Origin: an uncultured Ellagibacter sp.
Lineage (GTDB): Bacteria; Actinomycetota; Coriobacteriia; Coriobacteriales; Eggerthellaceae
Assembly (NCBI RefSeq): GCF_934643285.1
Contig: NZ_CAKUBT010000007.1
Span: forward strand, 21,815-85,814
Reading direction: 5' to 3'
DNA: 64,000 nt
Position numbers and translations under genes: made by a program. Of this stretch, positions 18,215 to 27,018 are shown in pieces. How positions within the stretch are numbered: position 1 is the first letter of the stretch; every line of letters starts with the position of its first letter. Under the pieces are notes generated by a model. The model did not search any database. It had not been told where the DNA came from and worked only from the letters and a program-made list of their open reading frames with translations.

Positions 18215-18507
18215 GAGTCCTCCGCTCATCCAAGTGAAGGACATGCTAGCGAGCGATTCAGGCACAACTCGAGCAAATAGCTTCTCGAAAACCCACGCCT
18301 TATCCGCAGGGATTAGTCAGCTTTTCCGAAAATGCGCGCAAAAACCTGGCAGTAAGTCCCTGAATACGCGCCATTTCTCGGCAGAAACGAGACGCGAAAT
18401 CGAAAAAACCTTGCAGAAACCCGGCAGGAACCTGGCACGACGTCGACGGAAAACAGGCAGGCCCGACGAGCCGTCAAGACGCGAACAATCCTCCGCCGAA
18501 AGAAAAA
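18215..18507. other. Gene-free stretch upstream of cpaB with short imperfect repeats
   Basis: No gene seen. It must carry the promoter of the Tad operon. A short motif recurs: CCTGGCAG (18345), CTCGGCAG (18378), CCTTGCAG (18409), CCCGGCAG (18420) and CCTGGCAC (18431), the first three about 32 bp apart. Confidence 0.5.
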
Positions 18508-18534
18508 ACGGGCCACGGAAAACCCGTGACCCGT
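18508..18534 (-). terminator. Rho-independent terminator of tRNA-Val
   Basis: On the minus strand an 11-bp imperfect stem (ACGGGTCACGG / CCGTGGCCCGT) is followed by a T6 run. It lies just past the tRNA 3' end. Confidence 0.85.
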
Positions 18535-18542
18535 CGAATACC

Positions 18543-18617
18543 TGGTGGTCGCTGAGGGATTTGAACCCCCGACCCAGTGCTTGTAAGGCACTTGCGCTCC
18601 CGCTGCGCCAAGCGACC
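18543..18617 (-). tRNA. tRNA-Val (anticodon TAC)
   Basis: A full cloverleaf folds by eye: acceptor stem GGTCGCT/AGCGACC, D-arm with GGCGCAGCGGGAGCGC, anticodon stem AGTGC/GCACT with loop CTTACAA (anticodon TAC), T-arm GGGGG/CCCTC with TTCAAAT, discriminator A and an encoded CCA. It reads GUA (and by wobble GUG) codons. Confidence 0.95.
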
Positions 18618-18657
18618 ATGATTGCACGAATGCGCCTCAGTATTGTCCCACACCTTC

Positions 18658-19479
18658 CTAGCGAGCGCAATATGGTGTGAACCCGAAGTGCTCTTGGAGC
18701 GCCGCCGAGACCGCAGCATCGTCTTCGAGCGGAGTCTTCTCGCTCACGCCGGATTCGCGCACGTTCAACACCCCGCGGCCGATGCTTTTGAAGCCGGAAG
18801 CCGTGCGGATATTCGCCATCACGGTATCGCGGAACACGGTCCCAGGCTGTGAACAGGCCAAACTCAACGCTGCAAAATCAATATCCTCGACAGCGGCAAG
18901 GCAGAACTCAAGCTCAGTCTGGCGCCTCGACGGACCCTCGTCGCCATACAGGTCGCGCTTCGCCTGCGAAATCCGGTCGATGGCCCACCAGTGCTCGTCG
19001 ATACGGCGCGGAATGTACACCTCGCCGCGAACCGTCTGCTCACGCTCGTCGCAGATGACAAGCGAGCCCGCGGGAAGCGGTCCGCCGAACCCGACGTCGA
19101 CTGAAAGCAGCTCCCCGTCGAGGGAAACAAGTGTGCCCCGGTGGTTGATCGGCATGCGCCCTTCCCTGCCGCGGACAGCTCGGCTGAGGCAGGGACGCAC
19201 CTCGAAGCCCACCGAACGAAGCAGCAGCTCGAACATCTTGTTCAGCTCGAAGCAAAATCCACCATGCCGATCGACAACGATCTTTTGATAGAGGTCGCCC
19301 ATCTCAAGAGAGGGCGCTTCCCCAAGCGCAACCAAATCGGCGGTTTCGAACGGGACGCTGCACTGATGCGCATACACCAGGCCGTCGAGCGTCTCTCTCG
19401 TCACCGGGGCGTCGCCTTCCCATCCGATTCTCGTCAAGTACGCCGAAGTCATAACGTCGTTGAGCATCTCCATCGCCAT
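18658..19479 (-). CDS. nat: Arylamine N-acetyltransferase
   Basis: 273 residues from the ATG at 19479 (GGAGGAGG upstream). It transfers acetyl groups from acetyl-CoA to arylamines or hydrazines. The catalytic triad is visible: C76 in RHGGFCFELN, H113 in INHRGTLV and D128 in SVDVGFGG. Length matches the family (~275). It stands alone, divergent from a hypothetical gene and next to tRNA-Val. In gut anaerobes NAT can act on drugs such as aminosalicylates; the native substrate is not known. Confidence 0.93.
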   Translation of the reverse strand: MAMEMLNDVMTSAYLTRIGWEGDAPVTRETLDGLVYAHQCSVPFETADLVALGEAPSLEMGDLYQKIVVDRHGGFCFELNKMFELLLRSVGFEVRPCLSRAVRGREGRMPINHRGTLVSLDGELLSVDVGFGGPLPAGSLVICDEREQTVRGEVYIPRRIDEHWWAIDRISQAKRDLYGDEGPSRRQTELEFCLAAVEDIDFAALSLACSQPGTVFRDTVMANIRTASGFKSIGRGVLNVRESGVSEKTPLEDDAAVSAALQEHFGFTPYCAR

Positions 19480-19552
19480 AGAGGGCCTCCTCCGCAAATC
19501 GCCGCGTTTCCCATCGGTTCCATATTACTAGAGCAAGCCGCATATATCAGCT

Positions 19553-19590
19553 ACACTCCAATTGAGTGTTGACTTGCCCTTGTTGCAGCG
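19553..19590 (+). promoter_or_regulatory. Candidate promoter and inverted repeat for the 19638 gene
   Basis: ACACTC at 19553-19558 and GAGTGT at 19564-19569 form a perfect 6-bp inverted repeat. It overlaps a TTGACT -35 (19569-19574) that lies 16 bp from TATCTT. The overlap of repeat and -35 is what a repressor site would look like. Confidence 0.4.
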
Positions 19591-19637
19591 TATCTTGCAT
19601 AGCAGGAACGCGTATTGCCGAGCCGAAGGGGGACGCC

Positions 19638-20096
19638 ATGGGATCCTACGAACGCGAACAGCAGATGATTGCCGACAAGACAGCCTCGCGAGGAGAAACC
19701 GCGCGACGGTATTTCGCGGAGCTCGATTCCCAGCTCAACGAGGAGACGTCGCATCTCTCCCATCGACCCGACTACTCGAAAACGCTCTTCGCTCCCGAAA
19801 ACGACGACATCTACCGCGAGTTCTGTTCCTTCGTCGACCTTCCCGAGCCACGCCATTTCGACGATATCGAAGACCCGATCTCCGTCGATGGGCGCACTGC
19901 CGCCGACGTTTACTTCGCCATGAAATCGAAGAACGACCGCATCGTCGCCATCGACGGCGCGGCCGTCTATAACATGCTCGTGAAACTTCGCACGCAGCCC
20001 GAGATCGCCAACAAGGTGCTCAACTTCCGTCCCACCTGCTACCAGGGAGGATGCGGCTCAAAGGACGCTGGCTTCGACCTGGGGTATTACGACTAG
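19638..20096 (+). CDS. Conserved-looking hypothetical protein with Cys-rich end
   Basis: 152 residues from the ATG at 19638 (GGGGGA upstream). Soluble, acidic, no membrane helix. The C-terminus has RPTCYQGGCGSKDAGFDLGYYD-like spacing, with two Cys five residues apart in a Gly-rich turn. I do not recognise the family. It has a plausible promoter of its own and no clear operon partner. Confidence 0.7.
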   Translation: MGSYEREQQMIADKTASRGETARRYFAELDSQLNEETSHLSHRPDYSKTLFAPENDDIYREFCSFVDLPEPRHFDDIEDPISVDGRTAADVYFAMKSKNDRIVAIDGAAVYNMLVKLRTQPEIANKVLNFRPTCYQGGCGSKDAGFDLGYYD

Positions 20097-20302
20097 GAAG
20101 GCACCCGAGCAAGCCGCACACCCGGTGGAAAACAGGCTCGCCTGCGAAGGGCGCGAGGTAGCTCACCCGCGCAAGGCTAGCTTTGCGCCCGTTCCATAAC
20201 AAAGCCGCGCGATTCGTCCCATAATTCCCGCACCGCCCAAACGAACCCCCGCGCACCGCATACTGAAACGAAAGCACACGCCACCCTACCCGAGGAGTTC
20301 GC

Positions 20303-21382
20303 ATGCAAACCAGCAATGCGCTTTTGCTCGATATCGTGGGCGCCTCCCGAACTCGATTCGTCATTCCCCCTTATCAGCGGGCGTATTCGTGGAAGCGCCG
20401 CCAATGCGAAGAGCTCTGGCTCGACATTTTCCGCGCCGCACGGTCCGCCTCGCAGCACTTCGTGGGAACGCTTCTCTACGCCCCCGAGAAAAGCGACGAG
20501 AACGGCAACGACCGTTTCTCCATCGTGGACGGCCAGCAGCGCACGACGACCATCTCGCTTATCCTGGTCGCGCTCGTTCGCCACCTGAGAAACACGGGCA
20601 CCACCCTCGCCCATACTACGGCAGGCGAAATCGAGGCGCGCTACCTTTTACTCGACGGCGACTCGAACCTCCCTGGCAAGCTCGTGCTTTCCCGAGGAGA
20701 CCGCACCTCCTACTTCGACGCGCTGCACGGGGCCGCTCCCGATGCGATCGCCTCGGAGTCCATCGCGCACAACCTCGCGTTCTTCAGCGAGAAAATGGCC
20801 GAGCCCGATTTCGACGCCGAAGCGCTCTGGCAGGGGCTCAACCTGCTTTCCGTCATCTTCGCCGAAGTCGAGAAAACGGAGAGCGCACAGCCGATCTTCG
20901 AGAGTTTGAACTCCAAAGGTGCACCTCTTACCACCGCTGACCTGGTACGAAACTATCTTCTGCTTGCCGAAACGCACACGCAGCAAACCTATCTCTACGA
21001 CACGTATTGGAGCATCATCGAGAGCCTGTTCGTGCCCGACCCTGGTTCTCTTCGGCTCGATAACGCGATCCAAGGATGGCTTTCGATTAGGTTCCGAAAG
21101 GTTCGTGCGCACGGGCCCGGCGAGGTGTACAGCATCTTCAAGCGCTACGTCGAGGACGACTACACCGGCACGACCGAGGACCTTTTGCGGGAGCTGCGCA
21201 ACTTCTGCTTCGTCTGGGCGGAAAACTACCGCTACCACGCGGTGAAGAAGTTCCGCACCATGGATTGGGCTGTTAACGGCGCACCCACATTGACCAGCGG
21301 GTTCACCCGCCAGAAAGCCCACAACGAAGCATATGCGCAACGCGTGCGCGCCGAGATGCGCAACACAGACGCGACGCTTTAG
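20303..21382 (+). CDS. DUF262-domain protein (GmrSD N-half-like), copy A
   Basis: 359 residues. DUF262 hallmarks: FVIPPYQRAYSWKRRQCEELW at about 16-36, HFVGTLLY, and the nucleotide-binding IVDGQQRTTTISL near 76-88, then IFESLNSKGAPLTTADLVRNYLL around 200-222. In type IV restriction enzymes such as GmrSD, DUF262 hydrolyses NTP and pairs with a DUF1524 HNH nuclease. No DUF1524 (HNH) motif is present here. GAGGAG precedes the ATG. It is followed 10 bp later by a paralogue. Confidence 0.87.
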   Translation: MQTSNALLLDIVGASRTRFVIPPYQRAYSWKRRQCEELWLDIFRAARSASQHFVGTLLYAPEKSDENGNDRFSIVDGQQRTTTISLILVALVRHLRNTGTTLAHTTAGEIEARYLLLDGDSNLPGKLVLSRGDRTSYFDALHGAAPDAIASESIAHNLAFFSEKMAEPDFDAEALWQGLNLLSVIFAEVEKTESAQPIFESLNSKGAPLTTADLVRNYLLLAETHTQQTYLYDTYWSIIESLFVPDPGSLRLDNAIQGWLSIRFRKVRAHGPGEVYSIFKRYVEDDYTGTTEDLLRELRNFCFVWAENYRYHAVKKFRTMDWAVNGAPTLTSGFTRQKAHNEAYAQRVRAEMRNTDATL

Positions 21383-21392
21383 GAGAGATGGC

Positions 21393-22442
21393 ATGAAAAC
21401 GACGCAGCGCACCTTCCTCGATTACCTCGGGGCACCGCACACGCACTTCATCATTCCCGTCTACCAGCGCGTCTACACCTGGAGCGACAAGCAATGCGCG
21501 ACGCTCTGGCGCGACTGCGCGCATGCGGGCGAGACGCAAAGCGAGCACTTCATCGGGACGGTGCTCTATTCGCCCGACCCGGAGCTCACAAGCGCGCAGA
21601 CCCAAGCAATCGACATCATCGACGGGCAGCAGCGCACGGCAACGATTTCGCTGCTCATCGCCGCGTTGGCCGACTATCTGGAAGAACAGGGAATGACCCT
21701 CGAAGACGGAACCGACGCAGCCGAGCTTCGCACGCGGTTCCTCTTTGCGGACGAGCGCAATCCCGAGGAAGCTTCGCGCAAGGAGAAGCTGACCCTCTCG
21801 CGGCTCGACAGGGAGACCATGACCGCGGTGCTCAACCACACCGAGCCTCCCGAGGAGGACGACCTGTCGAAAAACGTCGTCTCCAACTACCAGCGCTTCA
21901 AAAGCTACCTGCAAGCCGAATCCGATGCGGAAACGATATGGCGAGGCCTCAAGCAACTGACCATCATCGCCGCCGAGGTCGAGGAAAGCGACCATCCCCA
22001 AACGGTGTTCGAGAGCCTGAACTCGAAGGGAATGCCGCTCACCACAGCGGACCTTGCGAGGAACCTCTTGTTCTCCGACGTCGAGTACGAGGAGCAGGAG
22101 CGGCTCTACGATCATTACTGGAAACCCATCGAGAACCTGTTCGCGGATGACGATGACGACGCCACGAGCATGAACGCCGCGTTGCGCGGATGGCTCGCCG
22201 TGAAGGCGCCGCGCCTGCGCAGCAGGGCGAGCGACGATGTCTACGACGCGCTCAAAGCGTTCTTGCAAACCGAGAACCACGCAGATACCGAATCGTTGCT
22301 GCGTGGATTCAAGGGCTTTTGCGAAACGTTCCGCGCCCGCTCCCAGTCGAAGGGAGCGCGAACCGCCGATATGCACACGACCTGGGGAATCGGCGGAAGA
22401 ACAAAGGGGCTGCCCGTCGATCGAAGTCTCTTCGGGGAATGA
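21393..22442 (+). CDS. DUF262-domain protein (GmrSD N-half-like), copy B
   Basis: 349 residues from the ATG at 21393 (AGGAGA eight bases upstream, right after the stop of copy A). It has the same motifs as copy A: FIIPVYQRVYTWSDKQCATLW, HFIGTVLY, IIDGQQRTATISL and VFESLNSKGMPLTTADLARNLLF. It also ends soon after DUF262, without an HNH region. Its last ~30 residues (from about RSQSKG) are basic and look unlike the corresponding part of copy A. The two probably arose by duplication and may work as a pair. Confidence 0.87.
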   Translation: MKTTQRTFLDYLGAPHTHFIIPVYQRVYTWSDKQCATLWRDCAHAGETQSEHFIGTVLYSPDPELTSAQTQAIDIIDGQQRTATISLLIAALADYLEEQGMTLEDGTDAAELRTRFLFADERNPEEASRKEKLTLSRLDRETMTAVLNHTEPPEEDDLSKNVVSNYQRFKSYLQAESDAETIWRGLKQLTIIAAEVEESDHPQTVFESLNSKGMPLTTADLARNLLFSDVEYEEQERLYDHYWKPIENLFADDDDDATSMNAALRGWLAVKAPRLRSRASDDVYDALKAFLQTENHADTESLLRGFKGFCETFRARSQSKGARTADMHTTWGIGGRTKGLPVDRSLFGE

Positions 22443-22526
22443 TCGCGCCAGCTTGCGGGCAGCATCGTGTCCGCAAGCAAACGCCCCGGCTGATGCCGCG
22501 GGTCCCGCCGAGAACCCCCGCCCACG

Positions 22527-22805
22527 CTACGCCGGGTCGGCGGAGTTCAGCCTGATGGCGCACGCCTGGAGCTCGTCGACCAGCTCCATCGTGAGAGGCT
22601 CCGCAAGCTCTTCGCCCGCCTCCAGCTCGGCGTCGAGCGCAAAGCAGCGCCTTACGAACGCCTCGTTTTCGGCATCGAACATCTTAAGCTCGCGCGCGGC
22701 GCGAAAGCCGTCTTCCACATCGGTCGACTTCGCGATGCGCCACAACAGCAGCGTCACCAGCCGAACCGACCCACGAAACCGCTTGTCAACAGGCACTTCA
22801 GCCAT
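22527..22805 (-). CDS. Small hypothetical helical protein
   Basis: 92 residues, acidic and predicted all-helical (RFRGSVRLVTLLLWRIAKSTDVEDGFRAARELKMFD). Strong RBS AAGGGGG five bases before the ATG. No family recognised. It lies convergent to the DUF262 pair and just downstream of the MoxR gene on the same strand, separated from it by a hairpin. Confidence 0.65.
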   Translation of the reverse strand: MAEVPVDKRFRGSVRLVTLLLWRIAKSTDVEDGFRAARELKMFDAENEAFVRRCFALDAELEAGEELAEPLTMELVDELQACAIRLNSADPA

Positions 22806-22825
22806 TGTTCCCCCTTTTTATGCGA

Positions 22826-22862
22826 AGGCGCCTGCCAAGCCGCAGCGGCCCGGCAGGCGCCT
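22826..22862 (-). terminator. Strong hairpin after the MoxR-methyltransferase gene
   Basis: Perfect 11-bp GC-rich arms, AGGCGCCTGCC and GGCAGGCGCCT, loop 15 nt, 38 bp past the stop codon. No long T-run follows directly, so termination is probable but not certain. The right-hand base of the transcript leads into the RBS of the 92-residue gene. Confidence 0.6.
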
Positions 22863-22899
22863 CACTCCCTCTGCAAGGCACGACGCCTAGCCGCAAAGT

Positions 22900-25335
22900 T
22901 TAGCGCTTCTTGCGAACGTAGAGAGACACGGCCGTGAACTTCACGTTTTCGTCTCCTGCCACCTTCGGCACGGTATGCCCCGCCTTGTAACCGCGATCTG
23001 CCTCAACCTCGAAGGACTCTTCGACAGAGGGCGTCTCGAAACCCGCAGCTTCAAGCCATGCGACGTTTTCCTGCTCGGTTCGCGCCGCCTGCACGCTGTT
23101 GCCGATGGAGCGAGCCTCATCCACGACCGAGTCGGTGCGCGGCCGGTCCGCGAAGATTGTTTCCAAAATCAGCAGTCCGCCCGGTTTCAGGACGCGGCCA
23201 AATTCCCGTATTGCCTGCTCCTGATCGTAGAAAAGCGTAATCACGTTATTCACGTAGATTGCATCGTAGACAGATGACCCAAGGCCTGCGCCGATCAGGT
23301 CTTCGGGGAAGGCGACGCGGAACTCCATGTTGTTGTGTGAAAGCCCGCTCTCGTGCCACGCGCGGCTCATGCCGTCTTTCGCCTCTTCGACATACGACGG
23401 GCTCCAATCGATGCCCATCACCTCGCCGCTATCGCCGACCAGGGAGCTGAGCTTGTATACGCCGCGCCCGCGCCTGCAGCATATGTCGAGCACCTTCTTG
23501 CCTTTGAGCTCCTCGCGCGGCAAGAGCATCTTGCACACGCTTGCGAAACCGTACTCGAACTGCTTCCCGCCATAGTGCCTTGCAAGCGCACCCGCAGGAA
23601 TCTCCGCCGGCGTGCCCTGCGAGCCCCGTGCGCTCGCGGAGGCCGCAGAGGAAGGGGCGGAAGTCGCCGCGCCGCTATCGACCGCGCCGCCCGCAGGTGT
23701 TGAGACAGGCACCGCCGCGCCTCGCGAGCCCGCCGTCGCACCTGGCTCGCCCTTCGGCTTCGAGCCGACGCGCATCCCGACCGCGCCGGGCTCGCCCACC
23801 TCGCGCTCTTCTGCCAGCGAGGCGTCGATCTCGGCAAGCTTGCTCACCCGCTCGGTAAGTCCCATGCGGGCCGCGTCGACCTGAAGCTCCTGGTTGTGCT
23901 CGTAGTACTTCTCGTTCCCGTAATGGGAGATGAAGCGCGTAGTCGGCTTGCGCGTGGTGAGCTCGGCAAGAAACACGAGCATCTCGCGGCTGCTGAGCGT
24001 CTCGTCGATGAAGTCGAACGCGTTGCCCATGCGCTCGTCCGCCATAGCTACCAAAGGCGAAATCTTCGAGACCTCAGCTTTGTACGCACGCTCGATGGCA
24101 TGGAACGCAACATCGCCCTCGGTCGCCTTCTCGAGCATACACCGCGCCGCAAAGCCCTTCAGCAAGTCGATGACCAGGCGCTCCTCACGAACGAACTTCC
24201 GCGAGGCGGTGCCAGACTCGATCTTTCTCGCCAGTTTGCGCTCTCGCTCGGCAATGCGGGGAGCGAGCTCCTCGTCAACGCTCGCACCTGCAAGGAACCC
24301 GGGCTTCGTCTCGCGCAGCAAGTCGCGAAGCGCCACAACGACGCCCTCCTGATCGAGAGCCTTCGAGCAATCCGCCGACAGCGTGTCGATCATCAGGCCC
24401 AGAAGCGCAATGCGCTCGTCGAAGGGCGCCGCTTTCGCGCGATCTTTGATGGACGGCGTCGCAGTACCGGAAAGAATCGACCCCACCTGATAATCGGAGC
24501 GATACTTCTCGAACAGCGAGTAGTACACGGTGAACTGGTCGGCAATTTCGTCGTCGCGCAGGAACTGCACGAACAAGTCGCGGTTCACCGGCTTGCCCAT
24601 CTGCTCGTACAGCGAGATGACCTTGGCCAAATCCTCCCAGCCGCGAGCCGTCACGAACGACTTGCCGCCGCCCGGCCGCGACTCGACCTTGTAGAAGCAG
24701 TCCTTCTTCGCCTCGAGAAACGTGGTCACGGCGGGGTGGAGGCCCGCTTCGGAAGCGTAGGTCTTCCACGCGCCGTAGTCGGGCTCGACGTCGATTTCGC
24801 GCAAACGGTCAAGCGTCACGATGTCGAACTCGTGCACCGAGCGATTATACTCGGGCGGGTTGCCCGCGCACACGATGACCCATCCTTCAGGCACCCTATG
24901 TTTACCGAACGTCTTGAACTGCAGGAACTGGAGCATCGAGGGGTACAGCGTCTCCGAAACGCAGTTGATCTCGTCGAGGAACAGGATGCCCTCGCGCAAC
25001 CCCGTGCGTTCCATGTAATCGTAAATCGCCGCGATGATCTCCGACATCGTGTACTCGGATGTATCGAATTCCTTCCCCTCGAATTCCCGATGCTCGATAT
25101 GCGGAAGGCCGAGCGCGCTCTGGCGCGTATGATGCGTCATGGAGTACGACACGATGCCGATGCCCAGCTCGCGGGCGACCTGCTCCATGATTGCGGTCTT
25201 GCCGATTCCCGGCGCACCCACCAAGAAAATCGGTCGCTGGTGCACGGAGGCAATCGAGAGCAGCCCCGCGTCATCCCTCTTCAAGTATGCCTCAACAGTG
25301 TCTTTCACCTGCTGTTTCGCCGAGACGATATTCAT
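22900..25335 (-). CDS. MoxR-type AAA+ ATPase fused to a SAM-dependent methyltransferase
   Basis: 811 residues. Residues 1 to ~330 are a MoxR-type AAA+ module: Walker A GAPGIGKTA (40-48), Walker B ILFLDEIN (117-124), sensor CAGNPPEYN (156-164). A helical region follows to ~505. A ~75-residue Gly/Ala/Ser/Pro linker (about 510-584) leads to a C-terminal class I methyltransferase (VLDICCRRGRGVYKL at ~615, GIDWSP, VLKPGGLLILE), most like arsenite- or UbiE-type enzymes. MoxR ATPases normally act with a VWA protein, and one is encoded 27 bp upstream. I do not know this fusion from described systems. Confidence 0.9.
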   Translation of the reverse strand: MNIVSAKQQVKDTVEAYLKRDDAGLLSIASVHQRPIFLVGAPGIGKTAIMEQVARELGIGIVSYSMTHHTRQSALGLPHIEHREFEGKEFDTSEYTMSEIIAAIYDYMERTGLREGILFLDEINCVSETLYPSMLQFLQFKTFGKHRVPEGWVIVCAGNPPEYNRSVHEFDIVTLDRLREIDVEPDYGAWKTYASEAGLHPAVTTFLEAKKDCFYKVESRPGGGKSFVTARGWEDLAKVISLYEQMGKPVNRDLFVQFLRDDEIADQFTVYYSLFEKYRSDYQVGSILSGTATPSIKDRAKAAPFDERIALLGLMIDTLSADCSKALDQEGVVVALRDLLRETKPGFLAGASVDEELAPRIAERERKLARKIESGTASRKFVREERLVIDLLKGFAARCMLEKATEGDVAFHAIERAYKAEVSKISPLVAMADERMGNAFDFIDETLSSREMLVFLAELTTRKPTTRFISHYGNEKYYEHNQELQVDAARMGLTERVSKLAEIDASLAEEREVGEPGAVGMRVGSKPKGEPGATAGSRGAAVPVSTPAGGAVDSGAATSAPSSAASASARGSQGTPAEIPAGALARHYGGKQFEYGFASVCKMLLPREELKGKKVLDICCRRGRGVYKLSSLVGDSGEVMGIDWSPSYVEEAKDGMSRAWHESGLSHNNMEFRVAFPEDLIGAGLGSSVYDAIYVNNVITLFYDQEQAIREFGRVLKPGGLLILETIFADRPRTDSVVDEARSIGNSVQAARTEQENVAWLEAAGFETPSVEESFEVEADRGYKAGHTVPKVAGDENVKFTAVSLYVRKKR

Positions 25336-25362
25336 AGTGTCCGTCCTTTCACGCGCCCGCGG

Positions 25363-27009
25363 TTAGCGGATGCCTTGGCTTTTGAACCGATTGATGCCCG
25401 CCTCGTCGATGACGACCTTCATCGCCCAGGGCGGCACTGGCGGAAGGTCGCGCCCCTCTTCGTCCATGAATACGAACGCTGTGTCGTAATCGGGCGGCTT
25501 TTCGGGAAAGCTCCCCAGACCGTCCGTGAAATAGATAAGCCCCTTCATCTCGGCCAACTCGCCGCGATCGCGCAGCGTCTCGACATAGTCGAACACTGGA
25601 CGGAAGTCAGTCCCGCCGAACCCCCTGATGACGAAGTCCTCCATGAGCTTGTCGATCTCGCCGATATCGGTGATCCGCATATCGGACTGCACGCGCGCGT
25701 CGCATTGCACGATATGCACGTTGACCTCGGTCGTATAGGTTTCCGACTCCTTCAGGATGTCGAACGTGTGCTGGATGAATCGGCGGACCAGATCGCCCCG
25801 CACCGACCCCGACGTGTCGATCGCGATGACGAACTCGCGCACCCGATCGGTCTCCTTGTACTCGAGCGGCTCGACAAGGGGCATGTTCCCGTAGAGCTCC
25901 ATGCCGTAGGTGTAGTAGATGTAGTCGAATTCGTCCTGGTTGAGCAGCATTTCCTCGTTCATCGTCATGAACTTGCGCAGAAACTCCGTGTAGTCGTACA
26001 CCTTGCGGTTCGCCACCGACAGATGCTGCATCAGGCTGTCCGATTCGCGGCCCCATTCCTTCGAGAAGGTCTCGAGGTTCATCTCGATTTCCTTCGAGAT
26101 TTCCTCCCATTCCCGCTCAGCCTCGTCGTCCTCGGAATGATCGCGTTCCTCATCCTCGCTGGTCAGCGGAACGGGCTCGGCGTTTTCACCTTCTCCATCC
26201 TCAGCATCATCGGTATCGTCCGCCGCATCTTCCGCCTGTTCGGTTTGCGAATCGTCCCTTTTATCGTCCGCGTCGGTTGGCTCGTCGGCACCGCCAGCAG
26301 ATTCAAGCTCCATGTCGTCGGACTCGGGTGCTTCGCCGGAATCGCGCTCGCTCACCTCTTCCGGCTTCTGAGCCTCACGGCGTTCAGCAGGCGAATCCTC
26401 GTCAGCATTCGACGGCCATGCCGAATGATCGTCCCTCTCGAACAGGGCAACCCAATCGTTGAGCGTCGAGCGGCCCATCCCCAGGTACTGCTGCCCGGAA
26501 GGCGCGAGAACCATACCCTTCACCAGCGCATATACCTTATTGGGAAGAAGGCTTCCCGTGAGCATCTTTATCCTGTCGAGCGCTTCTGTTCGCTCGGCAT
26601 CTTGCGGGGAGGGAAATCTCCCCGCGCACATGTCAAGCGCCACGCTTTCGGCGATGATATCGCACGTCAGGTTCCAAGCCTGGCGATTTCGGTGGTCCTT
26701 GTCGAACGGATGGCGGAAGATGCAGTGCATCACCATATGCAGGTAGTCGCGAATGAGCTCGTCGAAGCCCTCCTCGAACCGCGCGATCACACGCGGCGGA
26801 TCGAACGCCACACGGCGCGCATCAGTGGTCAGCGGATACCGCGCCCCCGCACGAATCGGCAGGTTTTCCATGCGCCAAAGGGCCATGTCCAGGAAACGGA
26901 ACTTCAGCATGAGCTGAACGCGACATTCGTCGAGGATGTCCCGAGCGAGCTCGTCTTCGCGCGCGCGTCGCGCAAGCTTCGTGTCAGCTATCGTCTCATG
27001 CTCCGACAT
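25363..27009 (-). CDS. VWA-domain protein (DUF2201/CoxE-like), MoxR partner
   Basis: 548 residues. The N-terminal half resembles the DUF2201 metallopeptidase-like region (MHCIFRHPFDK, with a His-containing helix near 115-125) followed by a very acidic, probably disordered stretch (about 210-310). The C-terminus is a VWA domain with an intact MIDAS: DTSGS (398-402), the Thr of GGTDF (~475) and FTDG (~493-496). MoxR/VWA pairs use ATP to remodel protein complexes. It sits between the LRR gene (9 bp upstream) and the MoxR fusion gene, in one operon. Confidence 0.88.
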   Translation of the reverse strand: MSEHETIADTKLARRAREDELARDILDECRVQLMLKFRFLDMALWRMENLPIRAGARYPLTTDARRVAFDPPRVIARFEEGFDELIRDYLHMVMHCIFRHPFDKDHRNRQAWNLTCDIIAESVALDMCAGRFPSPQDAERTEALDRIKMLTGSLLPNKVYALVKGMVLAPSGQQYLGMGRSTLNDWVALFERDDHSAWPSNADEDSPAERREAQKPEEVSERDSGEAPESDDMELESAGGADEPTDADDKRDDSQTEQAEDAADDTDDAEDGEGENAEPVPLTSEDEERDHSEDDEAEREWEEISKEIEMNLETFSKEWGRESDSLMQHLSVANRKVYDYTEFLRKFMTMNEEMLLNQDEFDYIYYTYGMELYGNMPLVEPLEYKETDRVREFVIAIDTSGSVRGDLVRRFIQHTFDILKESETYTTEVNVHIVQCDARVQSDMRITDIGEIDKLMEDFVIRGFGGTDFRPVFDYVETLRDRGELAEMKGLIYFTDGLGSFPEKPPDYDTAFVFMDEEGRDLPPVPPWAMKVVIDEAGINRFKSQGIR

Positions 27010-27018
27010 GTCGCCCCC

